Shown here: piece by piece, positions 1-7,840 of the stretch
How the letters are laid out: each line of letters starts with the position of its first letter
Position numbering within the stretch: the first letter of the stretch is position 1
Assembly: GCA_022648325.1 (NCBI GenBank)
Contig: JALCMG010000004.1
Location: 62,001-126,000, forward strand
From: Olsenella sp.
GTDB lineage: Bacteria; Actinomycetota; Coriobacteriia; Coriobacteriales; Atopobiaceae
DNA: 64,000 nucleotides
Reading direction: 5' to 3'
Translations under genes and position numbers: made by a program
Notes under the pieces: model-generated
The model's database searches: none
Told to the model about the DNA's origin: nothing
Seen by the model: only the letters and a program-made list of their open reading frames with translations

Positions 1-1726
1 AGACCGGGCCCTCCGAGGCAATCGTCGCAGGGGCGTCGCCCAGGCCGGCCGCCACGCGCACGTCGGTGACCTTGTCGCCCAGGTCGCCCTTGAGCTCGTC
101 GATGAGGTCCTTGTGCTCGGTGGTTGCCTCGTCGGCCGCCTTCTTCTCGTCCTCGGTCGCGAGGTTGAGGTCCGCAGAGGAGACGTTGGCAAACTCGAGG
201 TCGCGAGCGTCAGTGCCTTTGTGCTCGGAGTCGCCCGCCACGGCGTCCACGTGGTAGGTGCGCATGAACTGGAACATGAACTCGTCGACGTCCTGCGTGC
301 AGAGAAGCACGTCGAATCCGTGGTTCACGGCCGAGGTCACCACGGGCATCTTCTCCAGGCGGTCGCGGGAGTCGCCGGCGGCGTAGTAGATCTTGTTCTG
401 CTCGGCGGGCATGGCGGCCACGTACTCCTTGAGCGTGACCTGCTTGCCCTCCTTCGCAGACCAGAACAGCAAAAGGTCGGCGAGGTCTGCGGCCTTCGAG
501 CCATAGGAGTTGTAGATGCCAAACTTGAGGCCACGGCCAAAGTTGCCAAAGAACTTCTCGTAGCCCTCGCGGTCATTGTCGCGCATGTCCTCGAGCTCGG
601 AGTGGATCTTCTTCTCGATGCGGCGGGCAATGGCCCTGAGCTGGGAGTTCTGCTGCAGCGTCTCACGGGAGATGTTGAGCGTCACGTCGGGCGAGTCAAC
701 GATGCCGCGTACGAAGTTGTAGTAGTCGGGCAGAAAGTCGGCGCACTTCTCCTGGATGAGGACGTTTGACGAGTAGAGCGCGAGGCCCTTCTCGTAGTCC
801 TTGCTGTAGAGGTCGAAGGGCTGCTCGGACGGGATGAAGAGCAGCGCGTCGTACGAGAGCGCGCCCTCGGCGTGGAAGCTGATCGTGCGCTGTGGCTTCT
901 CCCAGTCATGGAAGGTCGACTTGTAGAACTCGTCGTAGTCCTCCTGCTTGACCTCGCTCGGGCGCTTCTTCCAGATGGGCGTCATGGAGTTGAGGGTCTC
1001 CAGCTCCTGGTAGTCCTCGTACTCGGGCTTGTAGTCGTCACCGGCATTCTCGGGCTTTGGCTTCTCGCGGCTCTTCGTGACCATCATCTGGATGGGATGG
1101 CGCACGTAGTTGGAGTAGCGCGTCACGAGGTCGCGCAGGCCCCACTCGGAGAGGAAGCGGTCGGTGTTGTCCTCCTCGGTCGAGGGGCGCAGGAAGAGCG
1201 TCACGTCGGTGCCGTGGTCGTTCTCGCCAGAGCGCTCGCCCTCGGCGGCGGGCTCGATGGTGTAGCCGCTCCTGCCGTCAGACTCCCACGCAAAGGCTTC
1301 GTCCGAACCGTACGCGCGGCTCACCACGCGAACCTTGTCGGCAACCATGAAGGCGGAGTAGAAGCCCACGCCAAACTGGCCGATGATGTCCATGCCCTGG
1401 CCCTGGTGCTCGGCGTTTGCCTCCTTGAAGGCCTCGGAGCCCGAGTGGGCAATGGTGCCCAGGTTCTTGTCCAGCTCGTCCTTGGTCATGCCGATGCCGT
1501 TGTCGCTCACCGTGATGGTGCGCGCGTCCTTGTCGAAGGCGAGGTGGATGGCAAGCGAGTCCTGGTCAACGTGGACGTCCGGGTTGGTGAGGCTCTCGAA
1601 GCTCAGCTTGTCGATGGCGTCCGACGCATTGGAGATGAGCTCGCGCAGGAAGATCTCCTTGTTGGTGTAGACCGAGTTGATCATGAGATCCAAGAGCTTC
1701 TTGGATTCTGTCTTGAATTGCTTCAT
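1..1726 (-). CDS. htpG: Molecular chaperone HtpG (Hsp90), 3' end cut by the window
   Basis: Cytosolic ATP-dependent Hsp90 chaperone. The N-terminal GHKL ATPase signatures are visible: ELISNASDA from residue 29, DNGIGM at about 75-80, GTIAHSG, and IGQFGVGFYSA with the glycine-rich lid. The middle domain follows (FDLY, ISRETLQQ). About 575 residues are visible of a family length of roughly 620-640, so the C-terminal dimerisation part lies beyond the window edge. The start is the ATG at 1724-1726, preceded by an AAGGGAAAGAAG-type Shine-Dalgarno region, and the protein begins MKQFKTESKKLLDLM as in other HtpG. It is transcribed alone, divergent from the dehydrogenase at 2175. No clear CIRCE or HAIR element was found upstream. 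The identification is secure. Confidence 0.97.
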   Translation of the reverse strand, partial: MKQFKTESKKLLDLMINSVYTNKEIFLRELISNASDAIDKLSFESLTNPDVHVDQDSLAIHLAFDKDARTITVSDNGIGMTKDELDKNLGTIAHSGSEAFKEANAEHQGQGMDIIGQFGVGFYSAFMVADKVRVVSRAYGSDEAFAWESDGRSGYTIEPAAEGERSGENDHGTDVTLFLRPSTEEDNTDRFLSEWGLRDLVTRYSNYVRHPIQMMVTKSREKPKPENAGDDYKPEYEDYQELETLNSMTPIWKKRPSEVKQEDYDEFYKSTFHDWEKPQRTISFHAEGALSYDALLFIPSEQPFDLYSKDYEKGLALYSSNVLIQEKCADFLPDYYNFVRGIVDSPDVTLNISRETLQQNSQLRAIARRIEKKIHSELEDMRDNDREGYEKFFGNFGRGLKFGIYNSYGSKAADLADLLLFWSAKEGKQVTLKEYVAAMPAEQNKIYYAAGDSRDRLEKMPVVTSAVNHGFDVLLCTQDVDEFMFQFMRTYHVDAVAGDSEHKGTDARDLEFANVSSADLNLATEDEKKAADEATTEHKDLIDELKGDLGDKVTDVRVAAGLGDAPATIASEGPV

Positions 1727-2133
1727 GTGCGCTTCTTTCCCTTGAGGCAAGCCAACGTCTATCTAGTTACCCAGGGCTGAGGGCGGTAAACCTTGAAGCA
1801 GCAAGAATCTACTATATACGCGCTGAGATTTTCTCTGTGTGCGGGTTGATAGGCGAGAGGGGCGGGGGCTTCTCGGCCTCGGCGGTCTTCTCGGCCCAGC
1901 GGTCTTCTCGGTCCCAACCGCCTTCCCGGCCCCGGTCAAATCGCATCTGGAATGCCTTCGGGCGCTGAGAATTACGCACGGTCGCGTTTAAGCTTTGTGG
2001 AGTGCTGGGCTTTTGTCCGTCTCGCCTTCAGCCGTGCGTAAAACGGGCGCCTGTCGGAGAGGCCGCACGCCCGTTTGACCGGCATGTTTCGCTTGCCACG
2101 GCGAGCGGGGCCCGCAACGCCGCGGAGACTACC
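1727..2133. promoter_or_regulatory. Divergent intergenic region between htpG and the dehydrogenase
   Basis: No gene was recognised here. On the minus strand an ACTATA at 1811-1816 reads as a TATAGT -10 box suitably placed for htpG; its -35 is poor. An inverted repeat, AAACGGGCG at 2041-2049 and CGCCCGTTT at 2068-2076, lies in the likely 5' leader of the dehydrogenase. The rest is GC-rich and featureless to me. Confidence 0.45.
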
Positions 2134-2178
2134 ATGGAGCCGCACTTGGCACGAGAACTAAGGAGAGAAGCAACATGA
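2134..2178 (+). CDS. Possible 14-codon leader peptide coupled to the dehydrogenase
   Basis: An ATG at 2134, preceded by GGAG at a good distance, opens the short frame MEPHLARELRREAT. Its TGA overlaps the ATG of the downstream dehydrogenase (ATGA). The dehydrogenase Shine-Dalgarno (AAGGAG) lies inside this frame. The arrangement fits a leader peptide with translational coupling. Nothing in the peptide is recognisable, and chance occurrence is quite possible. Confidence 0.3.
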   Translation: MEPHLARELRREAT

Positions 2179-3161
2179 AGCTCTTTGCCTACGCCCTGCG
2201 CGAGTACGACGAGCTGGGCTACCTCGACACATGCGCGCGTGAGATGGGATTCGAGTACGGCTGGACGTCCGAGTACCCCAGCCTCGAGAACGTCGACCTT
2301 GCCCGTGGATACGATGAGCTCTGCATCATCACCAACCCCATGCCGGCAGAGCTGCTCGACGCGTTCCACGCGGAGGGCGTGAAGAACCTGGCGACAAGGA
2401 CCATCGGATACGAGCACATCGACATCAGGCACGCGTACGAGCTGGGCATGCGCGTGGCAAACGCCCCCTACCCGCCCGAGGGGGTGGCCAACTACGCCAT
2501 CATGCTGCTGCTCATGGCCCAGCGAAAGGTCAAGCTCCTCGCGCGACAGACCCTCGCGCAGGACTTTGGGCTTCACGGCAAGCTGGGAAAGGATATCTCC
2601 ACCTCCACGGTGGGCGTCATTGGCACAGGACGCATTGGCACCACGGTCGTGAAGCACCTCGCGGGCTTTGGCTGCAGGCTCCTTGCCTACGACCCCTACC
2701 CCAACCCCGAGGTCACCAAGCTTGCGACGTACGTCGACCTCGACACGCTCTACGCCGAGTCCGACGCAATCACGCTCCATGCGCCTGGTCTGCCCGAGAA
2801 CCGCCACATGATCGACGCTGCTGCCTTCTCCAAGATGAAGCGCGGCGTCACCATCGTGAACGCCGCCCGCGGCATGCTCATCGACACTCAGGCCCTGGTC
2901 GAGGCCGTAGAGTCCGGTCAGGTTGGAGCGGCCGCGCTCGACACCATCGAGCACGAGGAGGACCTCTACTACCTTGACCGCAGCAGGGACGTGCTCCCCA
3001 ACCGGGATCGCTCGGTTCTCATGGCGTTCCCCAACGTGATTGTTTCTCCGCACATGGCCTTCTACACCGCCGAGGACGTCGAGGCAATGATGCGCAACGC
3101 GGTGAGCGCGCTTCTCGCCTTCGAGCGCGGCGAGGACACGCCCTTTGAGGTGCGCCACTAG
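2175..3161 (+). CDS. D-isomer-specific 2-hydroxyacid dehydrogenase (D-lactate dehydrogenase type)
   Basis: NAD-dependent cytosolic reductase of 2-oxoacids, most likely pyruvate to D-lactate, regenerating NAD+ during fermentation. The 328-residue length is normal for the family. The Rossmann motif is GTGRIG at 150-155. The catalytic triad is Arg in NAARG (about 232), Glu in the DTIEHEED stretch (about 259-261) and His in SPHMAFY (about 293). AAGGAG precedes the ATG. A possible coupled leader peptide lies just upstream, and a hairpin with T-rich flank follows at 3190-3222, so it is probably monocistronic. VanH and other 2-hydroxyacid reductases share this fold, so the substrate is inferred. Confidence 0.9.
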   Translation: MKLFAYALREYDELGYLDTCAREMGFEYGWTSEYPSLENVDLARGYDELCIITNPMPAELLDAFHAEGVKNLATRTIGYEHIDIRHAYELGMRVANAPYPPEGVANYAIMLLLMAQRKVKLLARQTLAQDFGLHGKLGKDISTSTVGVIGTGRIGTTVVKHLAGFGCRLLAYDPYPNPEVTKLATYVDLDTLYAESDAITLHAPGLPENRHMIDAAAFSKMKRGVTIVNAARGMLIDTQALVEAVESGQVGAAALDTIEHEEDLYYLDRSRDVLPNRDRSVLMAFPNVIVSPHMAFYTAEDVEAMMRNAVSALLAFERGEDTPFEVRH

Positions 3162-3189
3162 AACAAACGGAGGCCACGCAGATAAAAAA

Positions 3190-3222
3190 GAGGGCCGGCG
3201 TCTCCTTCGACTGCCGACCCTC
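3190..3222. terminator. Hairpin terminator after the dehydrogenase
   Basis: GAGGGCCGGC at 3190-3199 pairs with GCCGACCCTC at 3213-3222 with one G-T pair. It is followed by CTCGTTT and preceded by an A-run, so it could work in both directions. Confidence 0.7.
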
Positions 3223-3551
3223 CTCGTTTCGAGTGAGAACCTAGAACTCAGGTATTAGGGTGGTACTCTCCTTTGCTATCGCAACCTTTAGAGCTGCTGT
3301 CTGCGAACTGCCAGGTTGCTAGCGCCCTTGATGCGACTTAAGCTTCGCGTTGCTGACCCTCCCGGGGCTTACAGGTGGGCGTGCCTTGGGTCGGCGGCCG
3401 CAGACAGGTTCGAATTCGTTCCGTCTCCACTGCCCATCGGTATCGCCTCCCCCAATTGAGCCTCAAGCCGTGCCTCGAAGCCTTCCTTCGATTACATGGG
3501 ATTATGTACCCTGCCACACAACAAGTAAACGACACTTGATACGGTTTATGT
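3223..3551. other. Non-coding stretch with no recognisable gene
   Basis: I see no convincing reading frame here. A string at 3401-3427 resembles the T-loop and 3' end of a tRNA or tmRNA (GGTTCGAATTC then GTCTCCA). Its flanks do not pair and no 5' half is present. The region borders a decayed gene, so it may be gene debris. Confidence 0.4.
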
Positions 3552-4176
3552 TCAAAAACTAATGATCGAGACGTACGATACGCAGCCCTCTGAAGCGGCC
3601 GGAGTGACGTCCGAGCAATCTGCGTACGGGTCGTCAAACGACCAGGCCCCACACAGCCCCTGGTTGGCGAGACCCACCTCGAGGTGAAGCATCGCGATTC
3701 CCATGTCAACAAGCTGGACGTCACCGATGGGGCGAAGCGGAAGGGTGCGGCACTCAAAGAGGTCGATGGCGCTGCCCGAGCAGACGAGCCGCCATGGCTG
3801 CAGGTTCTTCGCCGAGGGTGCCAAACGAACGCAAGCAAGCGCCGAGACAAGCTTGGGGCCGCACTCGCCCTGCGACACCATGGGGTGCGCAAGGTCTCCG
3901 CTAAAGAAGAGCGCATCCCACGCCGCACGCTCGTCGGCGTGGGAGAAATCCAACGGCATACCAACTGGTGCCATGGATCACACGGCTGCTTGCACCGTAC
4001 TTCTCGGCATCAACAAGGCGCAGGTCAACAGGGATGCCAAAGGAATTTTCGCCATTGGATGCAAACATCTCCAGCAAGTCGCGCTCGACCTGGGAGAGCC
4101 CGGCACCGTCAAACATGCGAACGGTGCGGCGTCGTGCGCAGGCAGACGCGAGAATTGCGGCCTCCTTTGCATCCAT
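3552..4176 (-). pseudogene. Nitroreductase-family remnant (TM1586-type), internal deletion plus frame change
   Basis: Two frames together look like one TM1586-type nitroreductase that has lost its middle. The first (from 4176) reads MDAKEAAILASACARRRTVR, the FMN-binding N-terminus, and ends near VIHGTSWYAVG. The second (to 3552) resumes at PVGMPLDFSHADERAAW and includes VRLAPSAKNLQPWRLV, the typical C-terminal half with its second flavin-contact motif. The frame changes near 3960-3975, and the segment normally lying between these motifs, tens of residues including the central core, is absent. The fragment is therefore unlikely to make an active flavoenzyme. No other copy is present in the window. 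Confidence 0.75.
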
Positions 4177-4450
4177 GGGAACCCCTCATAAAGAGTCGAA
4201 CGGCTCCAGAGGGCGCCGCATTCGACGCGCAGTCCCTATCATGCTATCGCATGCATTGCGAAAAGAACGCCGACAATGCGGGCAAATCGGGCGGGCGGTG
4301 TTATAGCACCCTTATCGAGCTGGCACTTATTTGGAGAATCAATCGCTTGCCGACGAGAAGGGAACATTAGCCAAACGCGGGACTAACTCTTCCCCAACGG
4401 GGATATAGTCAAGTCATGCACTTCATGGTCGTTCGGCGAAAGGACATGCC
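4177..4450. promoter_or_regulatory. Upstream region of the 102-aa gene
   Basis: AT-richer than its surroundings. A TATAGT hexamer near 4403 is a plausible -10 for the gene at 4451, and CGAAAGGAC just before the ATG is a usable ribosome-binding site. No other feature was found. Confidence 0.35.
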
Positions 4451-4759
4451 ATGGGAAAGAAAGCGGCAGAGGCGCTCGACATCAGCTACAACGATCTGGC
4501 CGACTACCTTCATAGGAACCATTCGGTTTACATGAAGGTCGGGTCGGCCATTTACTACCTCACAGATGTCAACTTTGAGGCGTGGCGCGCGCAGGATACA
4601 TCGAGGCGCAACTCCAAGAACCACTTCGTAGACTGCAGCGAGCTTGTCGACACGGTCGACGAGTTCCTCATGCTCCCCTTTGTCCATGGCAAGACCATCA
4701 AGGACGTGTTTGATCAGGCCACCTTCTACGCCTCGGTAAAGGGCGAGAAGACCGCGTAA
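4451..4759 (+). CDS. Small acidic protein of unknown function (102 aa)
   Basis: I do not recognise the family. The protein starts MGKKAAEALDISYNDLADYL and is soluble, with no signal peptide or membrane segment. It mixes aromatic and acidic residues (YMKVGSAIYYLTDVNFEAW). The middle part NHFVDCSELVDTVDEFLMLP suggests an alpha/beta fold. An AAGGAC ribosome-binding site lies ahead of the start, and a strong terminator follows at 4840, so it is its own transcription unit. It lies convergent to the hydrogenase. It is unlikely to be a shadow frame, because no other frame in the region is coherent. Confidence 0.7.
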   Translation: MGKKAAEALDISYNDLADYLHRNHSVYMKVGSAIYYLTDVNFEAWRAQDTSRRNSKNHFVDCSELVDTVDEFLMLPFVHGKTIKDVFDQATFYASVKGEKTA

Positions 4760-4839
4760 AAAGGCCTTCTCTATTCTTTTCGCCCGGGGCTTCCGGATGC
4801 CGCGGTTCCGGGCCTTGGGTTTCCCACCAAATCTGATAC

Positions 4840-4876
4840 GACCCCGCTGGAGTCATTCGCTCCAGCGGGGTCTTTT
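4840..4876 (+). terminator. Strong rho-independent terminator
   Basis: GACCCCGCTGGAG and CTCCAGCGGGGTC form a perfect 13-bp stem with a 7-nt loop, followed by TTTT. It ends the unit that begins at 4451. Confidence 0.92.
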
Positions 4877-4904
4877 GTTGCGGGCGGGGTGCAACCATCG
4901 CAAG

Positions 4905-4976
4905 GCGCTACACATTCGTTGTACGAATCTGTATCGACCTGCACGGGTCACAAATTCGGGTACGAATGTGTAGCGC
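4905..4976. repeat. 72-bp inverted-repeat element with nested palindromes
   Basis: GCGCTACACATTCGT at 4905-4919 is repeated exactly in inverted form at 4962-4976. Each arm also starts a smaller palindrome: ATTCGT-TGT-ACGAAT on the left and ATTCG-GGTA-CGAAT on the right. It lies between two converging 3' ends, after a complete terminator, so neither neighbour needs it as a promoter or terminator. A 13-base piece of the arm (CGAATGTGTAGCG) recurs at 26461-26473. Confidence 0.8.
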
Positions 4977-5031
4977 TACTCGCCAGGATGGTGGCGAGAA
5001 GGACGATGGGCACAGCCGCCCGCGACCTCCG

Positions 5032-6621
5032 CTACTCCACCGGCCGCTGGGCCTCGAAGGTCTCCTCTACCTCGGTGTCCACGCCGCCCTCATCGGCAAG
5101 GGCGGGAATGAGCACACGATACGCGTTCTCGGTGGCGTTCTCGTGCGGCGAGCGCTTGGCATATCGCTTGACCGCCGCAGCCGACTTGTTGATGGCCTGC
5201 AGCGTTCCGGCTCCGGCCACGCAACCACCGGGGCAGGCCATGCCCTCGAGCAGATAGCCGGGGTACTTGCCACGAACGGCATCCTTCATCATCTTGCGGC
5301 AGTCCTCGAGGCCCTCGGCGTTGGCCACGTTGACCTCGCGATCGGGGTAGCGACGGTGGATGGCGTTGACCACGGCGGTGGCCACGCCTCCCGCCACGGC
5401 AAAGCCGCGGCCGTCCGCAGAGGCCACATCGAAGTCGCTCTTGTTGTCGTCTTCCAGCGAGAGGTAGTCGATCTGCTTGGCCTCCATCATGCCCGCCATC
5501 TCCTCGAAGGTGAGCACGAAGTCAACCTCGCTCCTGATGGACTTGCGCATGGCCTCGAGCTTCTTTGCGGCGCAGGGCCCCACGAAGACGATCTTGGCGT
5601 GCGGGTGCTGGGTTCGGATCATGCGCGCGGTAAGCGTCATGGGCGTGAGGGCCATCGAGATGCAGTTGGCGTACTTGGGGAACTCCTTCTTTGCCATGAC
5701 CGACCACGCCGGGCAGCACGAGGTGCCCATGAAGGGAAGCTTGTCGGGAACCTCGTTCAGGAAGTCGTCCGCCTCCTGGATGGTGCAGAGGTCGGCTCCA
5801 AGCGCCACCTCCTCGACGCCAGAGAAGCCCAGCTGGTGGAAGGCCTCGCGCAACTTGCCCACGTTGCCCTTGCCGCCAAACTGGCCGACAAACGCCGGCG
5901 CCACGGCGGCAATGACCTCGTCGCCCGCGTTGATGGCCTGGATCACCTGGAAGATCTGGCTCTTGTCGGCAATGGCACCAAACGGGCAGTTGATGAGGCA
6001 CTGTCCGCACGAGACGCACTTCTCGTAGTCGATCTGCGCGCGGCCGTGCTCGTCGGAGCCAATGGCATGCATGCCGCAGGCGGAGGCGCAGGGGCGCTCC
6101 TTGTGGAGAATGGCGTGGTACGGGCAGACCTTGGCGCACTGCCCGCAGTGAATGCACTTCTCCTGGTCGATATGGGCCTTCTTGTCCACAAAGGTGATGG
6201 CGCCCTTGGGGCAGATCTCGCGGCAGGGGTGCGCAAGGCAGCCCTGGCACATGTTGGTAACGCGATAGACGTTGTCCTCGCAGGCGTTGCAGGCAAACTT
6301 GATGATGTTGATGAGAGGCGGCTGGTAGTAGGTCTCGGGCTTTGCCGCCTCGGCAAGGCCGTCGGAGAGCTGCTCGGGGCGGTCGACGCCCTGCAGTGGC
6401 AGGCCCAGCGTAAGACGGATGCGCTCGCCCACGATGGCACGCTCGAGAAAGACACTCTCTCGGTACGTGGCAACGTCACCAGGGATGATCTTGTAGGGCA
6501 GCTCGTCGAGCTTCTTCGCCTGGTCGTCGCCGCCCTCATAGGCGATCTTCGCGACCTCGCAAAAGACCTTGCGCCTGATTTCCGTCAGGTTGGTGTACAC
6601 GCCACGCATGGTGTCAGCCAT
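5032..6621 (-). CDS. [FeFe] hydrogenase, monomeric group B type
   Basis: Cytosolic iron hydrogenase that probably disposes of reductant as H2. The 529-residue protein has an N-terminal ferredoxin-like part with several CxxCxxC clusters (residues about 111-215). The three H-cluster signatures follow: TSCCPAW (300-306), GPCAAKK (348-354) and EGMACPGGC (459-467). The PCAAKK form of the second motif, in place of the group A MPCxxKxxE, points to group B. The ATG at 6621 has AGAGGA upstream; longer frames start without a ribosome-binding site. The maturases HydEFG are not in the window. No electron-bifurcation partner subunits sit beside it, so ferredoxin is the likely donor (inference). Confidence 0.93.
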   Translation of the reverse strand: MADTMRGVYTNLTEIRRKVFCEVAKIAYEGGDDQAKKLDELPYKIIPGDVATYRESVFLERAIVGERIRLTLGLPLQGVDRPEQLSDGLAEAAKPETYYQPPLINIIKFACNACEDNVYRVTNMCQGCLAHPCREICPKGAITFVDKKAHIDQEKCIHCGQCAKVCPYHAILHKERPCASACGMHAIGSDEHGRAQIDYEKCVSCGQCLINCPFGAIADKSQIFQVIQAINAGDEVIAAVAPAFVGQFGGKGNVGKLREAFHQLGFSGVEEVALGADLCTIQEADDFLNEVPDKLPFMGTSCCPAWSVMAKKEFPKYANCISMALTPMTLTARMIRTQHPHAKIVFVGPCAAKKLEAMRKSIRSEVDFVLTFEEMAGMMEAKQIDYLSLEDDNKSDFDVASADGRGFAVAGGVATAVVNAIHRRYPDREVNVANAEGLEDCRKMMKDAVRGKYPGYLLEGMACPGGCVAGAGTLQAINKSAAAVKRYAKRSPHENATENAYRVLIPALADEGGVDTEVEETFEAQRPVE

Positions 6622-6776
6622 AGGTGGATCCTCTCGCTTCTCGTCCCTTTTTCGCGCCGCACCGCAAACGGCGTCACGTCGCCACGATGGCGGCGTCCCC
6701 TTCCTAGACAGTATCGCGCAACCCAGCCCGCACTGCATGACCGAACTGGTGCGCATTTGCGGACGGCGTCAGCTCG

Positions 6777-7667
6777 CTACGCTCGGAACCGCTCCGGGAC
6801 TTCCGTGCGGAGAAGCACGTGCGCACCGGTCACGGGATGGTCGAACTCCTCCTCTAGCGCGTGCAGCATGAGGCCGCGCGGGTCTCGCCTGCCGCCGTAG
6901 AGCGCATCCCCCACAAGGGGAAAGCCCAAAGACGAGAGGTGCACGCGAATCTGGTGGTGCCGTCCGGTTCCCAGCTCGACGAGAAGGAGCGTGCGGTTGC
7001 CACGCCGTTCTAGCACGCGCACCCGCGTGAGCGCGGGCTGCCCCTGGCCAGGGCGGCACACGCGCATGCGACGCGCATCGTGCCGGTCGCGGCCGATGGG
7101 CTTCTCGATGGTAGTCACGCTATCCGGGAAGGCACCGCTCACCTCGGCGAGGTAGCGCTTGTGCATGGCATGCCCGGCGACAAGCGCGTCAAACGCGGGC
7201 TGGAACTCCTCGGCCAGCGAGAAGAGCACGAGGCCCGTGGTCTCCACGTCCAAGCGGTGCACGGCCTGGGGGTTGGCAGCCATGCCCTGGCGCGCAAGCG
7301 AGACGCGCACGCGCTCCGTGAGCGTGGGCGCGCCGGTGCCGTCACCGTGCACGAGGATGCCCGCGGGCTTCTCGGCAGCAAGGCAAACGGAGTCCTGGTA
7401 GATGATGGTGGCGGGAGGCAGGTTCGGTCGCGTAGGCATGGCTGCCGGCCGCGCGAGGGTAACGTCTACCACATCCCCAGCAGCCAGCAGCGAGGGCGCC
7501 GCAAGAACCTCTCCCCCACGCGTAAACTCGCCACGCTGGAACGCGCGGGCGGCCGACCGCCGCGACATCCCGGCAGCAAGCGCCAGGTCGAGCGCCGAGC
7601 AGTCCTCAAGCGCGCGGAACTCAAGCCGCGAGGCATCGTCCTTCTCGCCGAGAAACTCGTAGCGCAC
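6777..7667 (-). CDS. RluA-family pseudouridine synthase
   Basis: Isomerises uridine to pseudouridine in rRNA or tRNA. The hallmark HRLDVETTG is present with the catalytic Asp at about residue 140. The family elements GRHHQIRVHL and FPLVGDALYGG follow. An N-terminal S4-like segment (SALDLALAAGMSRRSAARAF) probably binds RNA. The 296-residue length fits RluA/RluC/RluD relatives; the exact target nucleotide cannot be told from sequence. It lies alone on the minus strand, between the hydrogenase and the aldolase gene remnant. Confidence 0.93.
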   Translation of the reverse strand: MRYEFLGEKDDASRLEFRALEDCSALDLALAAGMSRRSAARAFQRGEFTRGGEVLAAPSLLAAGDVVDVTLARPAAMPTRPNLPPATIIYQDSVCLAAEKPAGILVHGDGTGAPTLTERVRVSLARQGMAANPQAVHRLDVETTGLVLFSLAEEFQPAFDALVAGHAMHKRYLAEVSGAFPDSVTTIEKPIGRDRHDARRMRVCRPGQGQPALTRVRVLERRGNRTLLLVELGTGRHHQIRVHLSSLGFPLVGDALYGGRRDPRGLMLHALEEEFDHPVTGAHVLLRTEVPERFRA

Positions 7668-7702
7668 GAACTTCCTCCAACCTCACTGTACCCGCACACC
7701 GC

Positions 7703-7840
7703 TCACGCAAAGCGGAGGCGGAGGGCACCCGCACTCCACTCGACGTCGAACAAAGTCGCGACGCCATTCTCCTCGTCAAGGAAATAGTAGAGCGCGAACG
7801 GCGTGTCGGAGGCCTGGAGAGACCAGTGCGAAAAAGGAAG
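7703..7840 (-). pseudogene. 45-codon open stretch directly after the eda stop, same frame
   Basis: Immediately after the eda TAA the same frame stays open for 45 codons to a TGA. It encodes LPFSHWSLQASDTPFALYYF followed by an LDEEN...DVEWSAG segment. Codon use looks coding-like and the composition is protein-like, but there is no start codon or ribosome-binding site. It may be the 3' remnant of a deleted gene or a former C-terminal extension. I do not recognise the family. Confidence 0.35.

Noticed and set aside
1727-2133. HspR (HAIR) or HrcA (CIRCE) site before htpG
   Set aside because: CTTGAG-like pieces occur but are not arranged as the CTTGAGT-N7-ACTCAAG palindrome, and no CIRCE repeat is present.
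3401-3427. String resembling a tRNA/tmRNA 3' end (GGTTCGAATTC then GTCTCCA)
   Set aside because: The T-stem does not pair, no acceptor 5' half or tag reading frame lies within 400 bp, and CCA is not followed by a usable context.
4966-6900. Long plus-strand frame opposite the hydrogenase
   Set aside because: It is the antisense shadow of a high-GC gene; the minus frame carries all the conserved cysteine motifs.
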